Positions 25,776 to 33,594 of a stretch of DNA of 64,000 nucleotides are shown here, one piece after another. A program made the translations under genes and the position numbers. The notes beneath the pieces were generated by a model. It saw only the letters and a program-made list of their open reading frames with translations. It had not been told where the DNA came from and did no database searches. Within the stretch, counting starts at the first letter, position 1. Every line of letters starts with the position of its first letter. Origin of the DNA: Palsa-504 sp963739135 (GTDB lineage Bacteria; Actinomycetota; Actinomycetes; Streptosporangiales; Streptosporangiaceae); the NCBI GenBank assembly GCA_963739135.1, contig CAVTZG010000021.1, positions 434,001-498,000 of the forward strand. The letters run 5' to 3'.

Positions 25776-26456
25776 ATGTCCACGGAAGGCGCGGCGACTC
25801 CCGCGGAGGCGACATTCGCGGCGGCCATGGCCGCCTTCATGGCGGGCCGGGACGCCCAGGGCGGGCACGACCTACTCTTCGAGGACGTTCCGGCGCCGAA
25901 ACGGCTCGCCCCGTACGCCACCGCCATCGCCGCCACCGTCCAGCGTGACGGCGCGGACGTGGCCTGGGGTCGGCTGGTGCTGCTCTACGACCCGGACGGC
26001 CAGGAGGGCTGGGACGGGGTATTCCGGCTGGTCGCCTACATCCGTGCCGAGGTAGAGCCGGAGATCGCGGCCGACCCGCTGCTCGGCGAGGTGGGCTGGA
26101 GCTGGCTGTCGGAGGCGCTGGACGCGCACGTACCCGGTTACGCGGTCCCGAGCGGCACGGTGACCAGGGTGATCACGGAGGGCTTCGGGGCCAAGCGGGA
26201 CGAGGTTCCGCTCACCGGGTTCGAGCTGCGCGCCTCCTGGTCCCCGGCCGGGCCTGCGGGCGGCCCCGCAGGCGGCAAGGGGCGCAAGGGCAGCAAGGGC
26301 AGCAAGGCCCGCGCCGGAGCCAAGACCCCGGTCGGCGGCGATCTGGACAGCCTGGACCTGTCGGCGCACATCTCGGCCTGGTGCGACTGCCTGGCCGCCG
26401 CGGCCGGGCTGGAACCCCCGGGAACACGGGCGCTGCGGCCGCCGGGGCGAGGGTGA
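25776..26456 (+). CDS. DUF3000 domain protein
   Basis: A 226-residue actinobacterial protein of unknown function. The DUF3000 core is clear: LAPYATAIAATVQRDGADVA, RLVLLYDPDGQEGWDGVFRL, VAYIRAEVEPEIAADPLLGE, VGWSWLSEALDAHVPGYAVP and LTGFELRASWSP. A Gly/Lys-rich insert (GKGRKGSKGSKA) interrupts the last third before DLSAHISAWCDCLAAAAGLE. It is followed by rnd with a GTGA overlap, an arrangement kept in many actinomycetes near hemE. The start at ATG 25776 is chosen for the family boundary. In-frame starts further upstream encode low-complexity sequence. Confidence 0.88.
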   Translation: MSTEGAATPAEATFAAAMAAFMAGRDAQGGHDLLFEDVPAPKRLAPYATAIAATVQRDGADVAWGRLVLLYDPDGQEGWDGVFRLVAYIRAEVEPEIAADPLLGEVGWSWLSEALDAHVPGYAVPSGTVTRVITEGFGAKRDEVPLTGFELRASWSPAGPAGGPAGGKGRKGSKGSKARAGAKTPVGGDLDSLDLSAHISAWCDCLAAAAGLEPPGTRALRPPGRG

Positions 26457-27709
26457 GCTCAGATAGTGAGGCTGGCGGGACCGGCGGGCCCGTCCCGTTG
26501 CTCGAACCACGTGACGGCCTGCCGCCCGTCGTCGTGACCGAGGCCGCTCTGGCCAAGGTCACCGTCCGGCTGGCCGGCGGCCAGGGGCCTGTCGCCGTCG
26601 ACGCCGAACGAGCCTCCGGGTACCGCTACGGCCAGCGGGCCTACCTGGTCCAGCTCCGCCGCGCCGGGGCGGGCACGGTCCTTATCGACCCCATCGCCTG
26701 CCCGGAGCTTTCCGGAGTGGATGCGGCCCTGCAGGACGTGGAGGCCATCCTGCACGCGGCGTCACAGGACCTGCCCTGCCTGGCCGAGGTGGGCTTCCGG
26801 CCACGGCAGCTGTTCGACACCGAACTGGCCGGGCGGCTGCTCGGCTACCCGCGGGTCGCCCTTGGCACGCTGGTCGAGGAGGTGCTCGGGTTCCATCTGG
26901 AGAAGGGCCACTCGGCCGCCGACTGGTCGGTCCGCCCGCTGCGAGAGGAAATGCTGCGGTATGCGGCACTCGATGTCGAGGTGCTGATCGAGCTGCGCGA
27001 CGCGCTCGCGGCCGAGCTGGAGGAGCGGGGGAAGACTGAGTGGGCCACGCAGGAGTTCGCGGCGGCGCTGGCAGCCAAGCCGGCCGCGGCCCGGCCCGAC
27101 CCGTGGCGCCGTACCTCGGGGATCCACCGGGTGCAGTCCCGCCGCGCGCTGGCCGCGGTCCGCGAGCTGTGGACCGCCCGGGACGGGATCGCCCAGGCCG
27201 CGGACCTGTCGCCGCGGCGCGTCCTGCCCGACACGGCGATCATCGAGGCGGCCAGGGCGCTGCCTACCAGCGCCGCGCAGCTGTCGCGGATGAGCGGCTT
27301 TTCCGGGCGCCAGGCCCGCCGGCACGAGCGGGAATGGCTGGCGGCAGTCAACCGGGCGCGGTCCAGCGCCGACGGTGAGCTTCCTGATGCCACCGGCGGG
27401 CCGGTCCCGACCGGGCCGCCGCCGGCGCACCGCTGGGCCGAGCGCGACCCCGCCGCCGCGGCCCGGCTGGCGGCAGCGCGCGCGGCGATCTCGGCCATCG
27501 CCGAAGCCAACCGGCTTCCGGTGGAGAACCTGCTCGCCCCCGACGCCCTACGCAGGCTCAGCTGGGACCCCCCGCAGCCTTCCGACGAGGAAACGGTGGC
27601 CCTCGCGCTCGCCGGGTACGGCGCGCGACCCTGGCAGGTGGAGCTCACCGCCGGGCCGGTCGCCAGCGCGCTTCGCGACGCGCACGCCGACCGGGCGGAT
27701 ACGCTGTAG
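26453..27709 (+). CDS. rnd: Ribonuclease D (HRDC domain protein)
   Basis: A 418-residue 3'-5' exoribonuclease of the DEDDy class that trims tRNA precursors. Exonuclease motifs in order are PVAVDAERASGYRYGQRAYL (the D-x-E pair), ILHAASQDLPCLAEVGF (second Asp), and HSAADWSVRPLREEMLRYAA followed by LDVEVLIEL (Tyr and final Asp). The HRDC helical domain follows in ALAAVRELWTARDGIAQAAD. A second, weaker helical region ends the protein. Its GTG overlaps the DUF3000 stop as GTGA, so expression is coupled. Confidence 0.92.
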   Translation: MSSDSEAGGTGGPVPLLEPRDGLPPVVVTEAALAKVTVRLAGGQGPVAVDAERASGYRYGQRAYLVQLRRAGAGTVLIDPIACPELSGVDAALQDVEAILHAASQDLPCLAEVGFRPRQLFDTELAGRLLGYPRVALGTLVEEVLGFHLEKGHSAADWSVRPLREEMLRYAALDVEVLIELRDALAAELEERGKTEWATQEFAAALAAKPAAARPDPWRRTSGIHRVQSRRALAAVRELWTARDGIAQAADLSPRRVLPDTAIIEAARALPTSAAQLSRMSGFSGRQARRHEREWLAAVNRARSSADGELPDATGGPVPTGPPPAHRWAERDPAAAARLAAARAAISAIAEANRLPVENLLAPDALRRLSWDPPQPSDEETVALALAGYGARPWQVELTAGPVASALRDAHADRADTL

Positions 27710-27728
27710 GTCATCGCCGAGTCGAGAG

Positions 27729-28772
27729 ATGGTCGCGCAGGTGCTGACCGCCGTCGCCGCCACGCTGGCAAGCAGCCCGCCACCGAATCTGCCGGGCTTT
27801 CTCAATGTCGTGGCACCCTACCTCGAGCACTACAGCTACTGGGCGGTCCTGCTCCTGGTCATGATCGAGGATTTCGGGATCCCTGTGCCCGGCGAGACTA
27901 TCCTTATCGCCGCCGCGGTCTTCGCGGGCGCGGGCAGGCTCAACATCGTATGGGTCGGTCTTGTAGGCTTCGTCGCGGCCATTATCGGGGACAACATCGG
28001 CTTCGCTATAGGGCATTTCGGTGGCCGTGCGCTGGCCCTGCGGTGGGGCAAGTATGTCTTCCTGACCGAGGAGCGACTGGCCAGAGCGGAGGCTTTTTTC
28101 AACCGGCACGGCGGCAAGATCATCGTGATCGCCCGCTTCATCGAAGGGCTCAGACAGGCCAACGGGATCATCGCCGGAATTTCCGGCATGCGCTGGTGGC
28201 GTTTCGTGGTCTTCAACGCACTCGGCGCCGCTTTGTGGGTGGGGACCTGGGTGAGCCTCGGCTACCTGGCCGGCAACCATATCAACACGATCTACCACTA
28301 CATCACCGATTACTCCTTGTACGCGCTGATCGCGCTGGCGGTATTGCTCCTGGCGCTCATCACCCGACACATCCTGCGCCGTCGCCGCCGGGGCGCCCGT
28401 GGGGCAGCCCAAGAGCCGCGGGAGAACGTCAAGCCCTCCAGCGGCGCTGGTATTCATGAGGATTCTGAAGCTATTGAGCAGCACGGGGCTCAGGGAGCTG
28501 AAGCGATCCAGGAGCCTGAAGCGATCCAGGAAGATACAGGGACCGAGGAAGCTGCTGGGACCAAAGAAGCTGCTGGGACCAAAGAAGCTGCTGGGACCAA
28601 AGAAGCTGCTGGGACCAAAGAAGCTGCTGGGACCAAAGAAGCTGCTGGGATCCAGGATGGCGCGACGGCCCCGGACCGCGTAGACGCCCAGGACAGCACC
28701 GGGACCCCGGACGACGCGGGGATCCAGAACGGCGTGAGGGCCCAGAAGAACGCGAAGACTCAGAGCTCGTAG
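27729..28772 (+). CDS. DedA-family membrane protein with repeat-bearing tail
   Basis: A 347-residue inner-membrane protein of the DedA/VTT family, proposed to move phospholipids such as undecaprenyl phosphate across the membrane. Family motifs are MIEDFGIPVPGETILIAAAV, GDNIGFAIGHFGG, and the catalytic-like FNRHGGKIIVIARFIEGLRQ with GISGMRWWRFVVFNALGAAL. About five membrane segments lie in the first 220 residues. The last 125 residues are acidic and disordered and include five exact AAGTKE repeats. Most DedA proteins end soon after the last helix, so the tail is an accretion. Its final 13 bases overlap the convergent mutT1 gene. Confidence 0.9.
   Translation: MVAQVLTAVAATLASSPPPNLPGFLNVVAPYLEHYSYWAVLLLVMIEDFGIPVPGETILIAAAVFAGAGRLNIVWVGLVGFVAAIIGDNIGFAIGHFGGRALALRWGKYVFLTEERLARAEAFFNRHGGKIIVIARFIEGLRQANGIIAGISGMRWWRFVVFNALGAALWVGTWVSLGYLAGNHINTIYHYITDYSLYALIALAVLLLALITRHILRRRRRGARGAAQEPRENVKPSSGAGIHEDSEAIEQHGAQGAEAIQEPEAIQEDTGTEEAAGTKEAAGTKEAAGTKEAAGTKEAAGTKEAAGIQDGATAPDRVDAQDSTGTPDDAGIQNGVRAQKNAKTQSS
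28551..28650. repeat. Five exact tandem copies of an 18-bp unit in dedA
   Basis: GCTGCTGGGACCAAAGAA is repeated exactly five times from 28551 to 28640, with partial copies on both sides. It encodes AAGTKE. A related 18-base duplication (GAAGCGATCCAGGAGCCT type) lies just upstream at about 28500-28530. The copies are identical, so expansion is recent. Confidence 0.95.
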
Positions 28773-29695
28773 CGTTCCAGGGCGACGAGCGTGCCCGCGG
28801 CGACGTGCAGGACCAAGAAGCCGCCCTTGGGCAGCGACAGGTCCGATTCCGGGGGCGGTGGCGCCCCCAGCACCGAGCACGCGGCGGCCGCGGCCAGCGG
28901 CAGGTTCTCCCGGTGCAGGCAGGCGACCACGGGCCCGCCGAGGGCCACTAGGTGGCGGAACAGGTCCCGGAGCGTGTCAGCCCGGTCCGTTCGGCCCGAA
29001 GGAAAAAAAGCGGCGCGGCCGGGCATGGCCAGGACGGCCTCAGCCTCGACGGACCCGCCGAACTTGGCGGCATACGGCCGCACGGTCTGGGTGCAGCGCA
29101 GCGCGGGCGAGCTGACCACCCGGGCCGCGGGAGCGAAACAGGACAGCAGGTCGGCGAGCAGCCGGGCGTCCTGATCCCCTCCGGCATCCAGCGGCCGCAG
29201 CAGGTCATCGCCGTCCCAGCCGGCCTTCTGGCCCGCCGAGGCGTGCCTGACCACGATCAGCGGCACCGTGGGGCGCGGCGTCAGGCTGGCGATCACATCG
29301 GCGTCGTGGGGGTAGCTGAGCCGCTGCCGGGCCAGCGGCAGCGCCAGCCAGGACACCGCGTCGATCTCGTGGCTGGCGGCGGCCGGGCTGCCGGGGCTGA
29401 ACGCCGACCAGTACTCCACCTGCTTGGGCCGGCCGGCCGCCGGGTAGCGCACTGTGCGCAGCTGGGGGCCGAGCACCGGGCGCACGCTGGTCTCCTCGAA
29501 GACCTCCCGGACCGCGGTCAGCAGCACGTGCTCGCCCGGCTCGCGCTTGCCCTTGGGCAGGGACCAGTCGTCGTACTTGGGCCGGTGCACCAGCAGTACC
29601 TCGATCCCCGCGGGTTCACCGGCTGCCGGTCGCCAAACCACGGCGCCGGCTGACTGGATCACGGCACTCACGGCGGACGGGGCGGCTGTCCTCAC
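28760..29695 (-). CDS. mutT1: MutT1-type Nudix hydrolase with histidine-phosphatase domain
   Basis: A 311-residue two-domain protein like mycobacterial MutT1, which sanitises 8-oxo-GTP/8-oxo-dGTP. The N-terminal Nudix box is in GKREPGEHVLLTAVREVFEE with TSV after it; the Gly usual in EExGU is Ser here. The C-terminal half is a histidine phosphatase with the RHG-type motif VVRHASAG (His nucleophile) and VSSPALRCTQTVRPYA. It sits next to ppk, the same neighbour as in mycobacteria. Nine bases separate it from the ppk stop codon, so ppk and mutT1 are two closely packed minus-strand genes with ppk upstream in window coordinates but transcribed first. Confidence 0.92.
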   Translation of the reverse strand: MRTAAPSAVSAVIQSAGAVVWRPAAGEPAGIEVLLVHRPKYDDWSLPKGKREPGEHVLLTAVREVFEETSVRPVLGPQLRTVRYPAAGRPKQVEYWSAFSPGSPAAASHEIDAVSWLALPLARQRLSYPHDADVIASLTPRPTVPLIVVRHASAGQKAGWDGDDLLRPLDAGGDQDARLLADLLSCFAPAARVVSSPALRCTQTVRPYAAKFGGSVEAEAVLAMPGRAAFFPSGRTDRADTLRDLFRHLVALGGPVVACLHRENLPLAAAAACSVLGAPPPPESDLSLPKGGFLVLHVAAGTLVALERYEL

Positions 29696-29704
29696 TGCGC
29701 GAGC

Positions 29705-31912
29705 TTACCGGCCGTCTCGTAAACCCGCCTCATCCGCCGAACGGACCCGGCGTTCGCGCACCAGGGCTTCCTGAACCTCCCGCAGCGGATGACCCGCCTC
29801 GTCCCGGCTGTGCCGGGTCCAGTAGCCGTCCGGGTTGAGCCACCAGGACGAGGTGCCGTCATCCATGCCCAGGTCGAGCAGCTCGTACAGCCGCCGCTGG
29901 TGGCCAGGATCGCTCACCAGGACCAGCAGTTCCACCCGGCGGTCCAGGTTCCTGTGCATCATGTCGGCGCTGCCGATCCAGACCTGGCTGCGGGTGTCCT
30001 CGCCGGGGCCGAAGGCGTAGATGCGGGAATGCTCGAGGAACCGGCCGACCACGCTGCGGACCCTGATGTTTTCCGACAGCCCAGGGATGCCGGGCCGCAG
30101 CGCGCAGATGCCACGAATCCACATGTCAACCGGGACCCCCGCCTGCGAAGCCCGGTACAGGGCGTCGATCACCACCTCGTCGACCAGCGCGTTGGACTTG
30201 AACACGATCCGGGCGGGCTGGCCGGCCCGCTGCCGCTCCGCCTGCTGCTCGATCCGGCTCACGATGCCGTTGCGCAGCTCTTCCGGTGCCACCAGGAGCC
30301 GGCGGTAGGAGCCGGTGAGGCTGTACCCGGTGAGGTGGTTGAACAGGGCGGTGACGTCCTCGCCGACGGCGGGATCGGCGGTGAGCAGGCCGAAGTCCTC
30401 ATACACCCGGGCCGTGGTCGGATGGTAGTTGCCGGTGCCGAGGTGGCAGTAGCGGCGCAGCGTGCCGTCGGATTCCTGCCGCACGACCAGGGCCATCTTG
30501 CAGTGCGTCTTCAGGCCCACGAACCCGTAGACGACGTGGCAGCCCGCCTCCTCCAGCTTGCGCGCCCAGGCGATGTTGGCCCGCTCGTCGAACCTGGCCT
30601 TGATCTCCACCACCACCACGACCTGCTTGCCCGCCTCGGCCGCGTCGATGAGCGCGTCCACGATCGGCGACTTGCCGCTGGTCCGGTACAGCGTCTGCTT
30701 GATGGCCAGCACGCCCGGGTCCTCGGCGGCCTCCTCGATGAAGCGCTCGACCGACGCGGCGAACGAGTCGTAGGGGTGCTGGACCAGGATGTCGCGTTCG
30801 GCGATGGCGGCGAAGATGCTGCTGCTGTCCTGCGGTATCTCCCGGGAGGACGGGACGAACGCTGGGTTGCGCAGCTCGCCGATGTTCAGGTCGGCGATGG
30901 CGAACAGCCCGGTCAGGTCGAGCGGCCCCGGCACCCGGTAGACCGCGCGGGCGTCGATGTCGAGCTCGGTGACCAGCCGGTCGAGCACGTCGGCCGACAT
31001 GGTGTCCTCGACCTCAAGCCGTACCGCGGGCTCGAACCGGCGCCGGACCAGCTCCCGCTCCATGGCCTGCAGCAGGCTCTCGGTGATGTCCTCGTCCACC
31101 TCGAGGTCCCGGATCCTGGTGACCCGGAACGCGTGCTGCTCGATGACCTCGGCCCCGCCGAACAGCTCGGTCATGTGCGCGGCGATGACGTCCTCGATCG
31201 GCACGTACCGGTTCTGGGCCACGGCGAGGAACCTGGGCAGCAGCGGCGGCACCTTGACCCGGGCGAACACCGTGGCGTCGGTCCTGGGGTCGGCGATCAT
31301 GACGGCCAGGTTGAGGGACAGGCCGGAGATGAACGGGAACGGGTGAGCCGGGTCCACCACCAGCGGGGTCAGCACCGGGTAGATGCGCTCACGGAACAGC
31401 GTGGTGAGGGCGTCCCGTTCGGTCGCGGCCAGTTCCTTCCAGCGCAGGAGCTCGATCCCGTGCTCGGCCAGTTCGGGATTGACCCGCTCGCTGAACGCCC
31501 GGGCGTGCCGTACGGTCAGCTCACCCGCCAGTTCCAGGGTGTTCCCCAGCACCTGGCGGGGCAGCCGGACCCCGGCTCCCTCGGTGGGGAAGCCGGCCAC
31601 CATCCGCCGGACCAGCCCGGCCACCCGGACCATGAAGAACTCGTCCAGGTTGATGGCGAAGAAGGCCAGGAACCGGACCCGCTCCAGCAGCGGGACGGAC
31701 TCGTCCTCGGCCAGCTCGAGCAGGCGCTCGTTGAACCGCAGCCAGCTCTCCTCGCGGTCCAGGTACCGCTCCTCGGGCAGCTCCGACCCCTTGGATCCCT
31801 TGAGCCGGGCCTGCTGGCCGGTCACGGCGGCCTGTGGTCCGTCTGACGGCGCTTCGTCGTACGGCCCTTCAAACGGTGAAACGCTCATCTGACTGACACC
31901 CATGACCCCCAT
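29705..31912 (-). CDS. ppk: Polyphosphate kinase 1
   Basis: A 735-residue enzyme that reversibly makes long-chain polyphosphate from ATP. All parts of PPK1 are visible: the N-terminal domain (DREESWLRFNERLLELAEDE, VRFLAFFAINLDEFFMVRVA), the phosphodiesterase-like core with KQTLYRTSGKSPIVDALIDA, VEIKARFDERANIAWARKLE and GLKTHCKMALVVRQE, and the autophosphorylated His region YCHLGTGNYHPTTARVYEDF. A C-terminal second core half ends in IGSADMMHRNLDRRVELLVL. The first 45 residues are low complexity. Several ATG and GTG codons cluster at the start (31921, 31912, 31903, 31888); which is used is unclear. Confidence 0.95.
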   Translation of the reverse strand: MGVMGVSQMSVSPFEGPYDEAPSDGPQAAVTGQQARLKGSKGSELPEERYLDREESWLRFNERLLELAEDESVPLLERVRFLAFFAINLDEFFMVRVAGLVRRMVAGFPTEGAGVRLPRQVLGNTLELAGELTVRHARAFSERVNPELAEHGIELLRWKELAATERDALTTLFRERIYPVLTPLVVDPAHPFPFISGLSLNLAVMIADPRTDATVFARVKVPPLLPRFLAVAQNRYVPIEDVIAAHMTELFGGAEVIEQHAFRVTRIRDLEVDEDITESLLQAMERELVRRRFEPAVRLEVEDTMSADVLDRLVTELDIDARAVYRVPGPLDLTGLFAIADLNIGELRNPAFVPSSREIPQDSSSIFAAIAERDILVQHPYDSFAASVERFIEEAAEDPGVLAIKQTLYRTSGKSPIVDALIDAAEAGKQVVVVVEIKARFDERANIAWARKLEEAGCHVVYGFVGLKTHCKMALVVRQESDGTLRRYCHLGTGNYHPTTARVYEDFGLLTADPAVGEDVTALFNHLTGYSLTGSYRRLLVAPEELRNGIVSRIEQQAERQRAGQPARIVFKSNALVDEVVIDALYRASQAGVPVDMWIRGICALRPGIPGLSENIRVRSVVGRFLEHSRIYAFGPGEDTRSQVWIGSADMMHRNLDRRVELLVLVSDPGHQRRLYELLDLGMDDGTSSWWLNPDGYWTRHSRDEAGHPLREVQEALVRERRVRSADEAGLRDGR

Positions 31913-32022
31913 TGTCCCCACATAATGCTCGACAGGAAACGCGCCAGGTCGCGAAGACCTTTATTCCGAACGGACCATTGTGGCAGCCCACAGTCAGGGC
32001 ACGCGTATTCCGGGGGTGGTCT

Positions 32023-32652
32023 TCAGGGCGGGGTGACACCCGGGATGCCAGGATGCGGCTGGATGGCCTGCACGGTCAGGAACGGCGGGCCCTTCTTGGA
32101 GCAGGCCGGCACGCGGATCGGCGCGTACTCGGGCTGCATCCGCATGCCCTGGCCCGGCAGCATGACCCGCAGTTCGGGTGCGGTCACCTGGGCGCACGCG
32201 GTGGCCTCGAACTGGCCGGTGCCGACCCGGAGCACCGCGTGGGCGGTCGCCCCGGGCTCGAGGGTCACCGGCTGCGGCCGGATCGATGTGTCGCGCACCG
32301 CCGAGCTGCCGATCTGGGTGCCCGCGGCCGGGGTGCCGGCGTAGGCGGACACCTCGGGATAGCCGTACAGGCGGCAGGCGCGGGCGGAGACGTTGGTGAA
32401 CTCGAGCGTGTACGTGGTGCCGCCCGCCGGGATGCGGTCTCCGTCGGCGGTCAGCTGCGCCGACCCCGTGGCGCCGAGGCCGAGCCAGGCGTCCAGGCCC
32501 GAGGTCGCGCAGGGGTTCTGGGACAGGTTGGCGGACAGGTCAGCGTGGTCGGAGCGTGCCGGAACGCGGGTAAGTGTGACGGCGAGCGCGGCGGTACCGG
32601 CGAAGGCCACCACCGCGATCACGCGCCAGGCAATATGGCCGTACCTCGTCAT
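32023..32652 (-). CDS. DUF4232 exported protein
   Basis: A 209-residue protein with one N-terminal hydrophobic segment (AWRVIAVVAFAGTAALAVTL), either a signal anchor or a signal peptide. A DUF4232 beta-sandwich follows: QLTADGDRIPAGGTTYTLEF, TNVSARACRLYGYPEVSAY, VTLEPGATAHAVLRVG and EYAPIRVPACSKKGPPFLTV. Four Cys residues (NPCATS, ARACRL, ATACAQ, VPACSK) probably form two disulfides outside the cell. DUF4232 proteins are common secreted or lipid-anchored proteins of actinomycetes with no known function. It is a single gene facing the ppk promoter region. Confidence 0.85.
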   Translation of the reverse strand: MTRYGHIAWRVIAVVAFAGTAALAVTLTRVPARSDHADLSANLSQNPCATSGLDAWLGLGATGSAQLTADGDRIPAGGTTYTLEFTNVSARACRLYGYPEVSAYAGTPAAGTQIGSSAVRDTSIRPQPVTLEPGATAHAVLRVGTGQFEATACAQVTAPELRVMLPGQGMRMQPEYAPIRVPACSKKGPPFLTVQAIQPHPGIPGVTPP

Positions 32653-32838
32653 CACGGTCCCCATCGGGCGTCGTTTTGACGATCCCCAGCCCGGCAGCGC
32701 GCTAATCCTGTAAAGCGGGTTTTAGTTCGGTTCGGGCCGAATTCCGGCGGCAATTGCCGAGATGCTCGGCCGGACTAGCAGCCTGGCCCTGCAGATCGCC
32801 TGGGGCGTGATCCCGCTCGGCTAGGCGCCGGCCGCTTT

Positions 32839-33210
32839 CTAAGCCGCGCCGGCGTCAGCCGCCCAGCCGTTTGCCGTGCCGGCGTCAGCCGCCCCGCCGT
32901 TTGCCGTGCCGAGGTCGGTGGCGAACGCGGCCAGGTCGAGCAGGTGGAGCAGCGCGTCGCACCACCGCTCGGCCGGCGGCCGGTCATCGAAGTGCCCCAG
33001 GCACTCGTTCGCGGCGTCCAGGACCGCCCGCAGCACGGCGCCCTCGGGCACCCGCGAATTCTGCATGGCCAGGCCTTCCGGCGCCGGCGGCAACGGGATG
33101 CCGGCCGGCTCGCCTTCGAGTATCGCCGCCGCCTTCTGCGCCATGCTCAGCCCGAGCGCCCCGGCCAGCAGCAGCCTCTGCATCACCAGGACGCCATTGT
33201 GGTCAACCAT
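32839..33210 (-). CDS. Hypothetical protein with repeated Ala/Gly tail
   Basis: A 123-residue protein, MVDHNGVLVMQRLLLAGALG at the start, preceded by GAGGAG seven bases before the ATG. Residues 1-95 look like a small alpha-helical domain (LEGEPAGIPLPPAPEGLAMQ, VLDAANECLGHFDDRPPAER, WCDALLHLLDLAAFATDLGT). The last 28 residues are two units of a ten-residue repeat (ANGGAADAGT type). I do not recognise the family. The gap 32653-32838 upstream of the DUF4232 gene carries another short coding-like tail ending at 32824 and no clear gene. Confidence 0.5.
   Translation of the reverse strand: MVDHNGVLVMQRLLLAGALGLSMAQKAAAILEGEPAGIPLPPAPEGLAMQNSRVPEGAVLRAVLDAANECLGHFDDRPPAERWCDALLHLLDLAAFATDLGTANGGAADAGTANGWAADAGAA
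32843..32918. repeat. 30-bp tandem repeat at the end of a hypothetical gene
   Basis: Two full copies (one at 32843-32872, one at 32873-32902) and a half copy of a unit containing GCCGTGCCGGCGTCAGCCGC. The full copies differ at two positions. They encode a ten-residue unit at the C-terminus of the minus-strand gene. Confidence 0.8.
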
Positions 33211-33304
33211 CCCGCTCTCCTCATTTAGCGCACTATGGCCGTCCCGCCTTCTGCGCCCATGATGCCGAGGAGCACTGACATTCTGGGTTAAACGCAAGCC
33301 AGCA

Positions 33305-33577
33305 TTGCCGCTTCACGCATATGTCGGTAGCAGCACCAGCGCCCAGGGGACCACCGCCTGGCACGACAACTTCTTCCCAGCCCGAGACGGCCAGGTGCTC
33401 GAATGCGAATGGGTCGGTACCGGCAGCACCCTGAACGAGCCCGCCTACACCTGGACATTCCCGACCGAGAACACCTTCATCGTCGCCCAGGGCGGACCGG
33501 ATACAACCTTTTCCGCTCTGGACAACTGGTGGACGGAAAAAGCTTCGCCCCTGGCATCGCCGTCCCCGGCGACGTAA
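33305..33577 (+). pseudogene. Probable C-terminal remnant of an exported protein
   Basis: A frame reading AYVGSSTSAQGTTAWHDNFF, then GQVLECEWVGTGSTLNEPAY and ALDNWWTEKASPLASPSPAT ends at a TAA. The W, G, T and S pattern suggests an extracellular beta domain. The plus-strand start is only an ATG without a ribosome-binding site, so this is more likely a gene tail than a full gene. I do not recognise the family. Confidence 0.3.
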
Positions 33578-33594
33578 CGCGGCTATAGAGAACG

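Noticed and set aside
28551..28650. CRISPR-like array or insertion-sequence end
   Set aside because: Exact 18-bp tandem units without spacers, encoding AAGTKE in the dedA tail.
29789..31846. Plus-strand frame of 685 codons opposite ppk
   Set aside because: It is the antisense of a clear polyphosphate kinase gene; its sequence is His/Val/Arg-rich with no family match.
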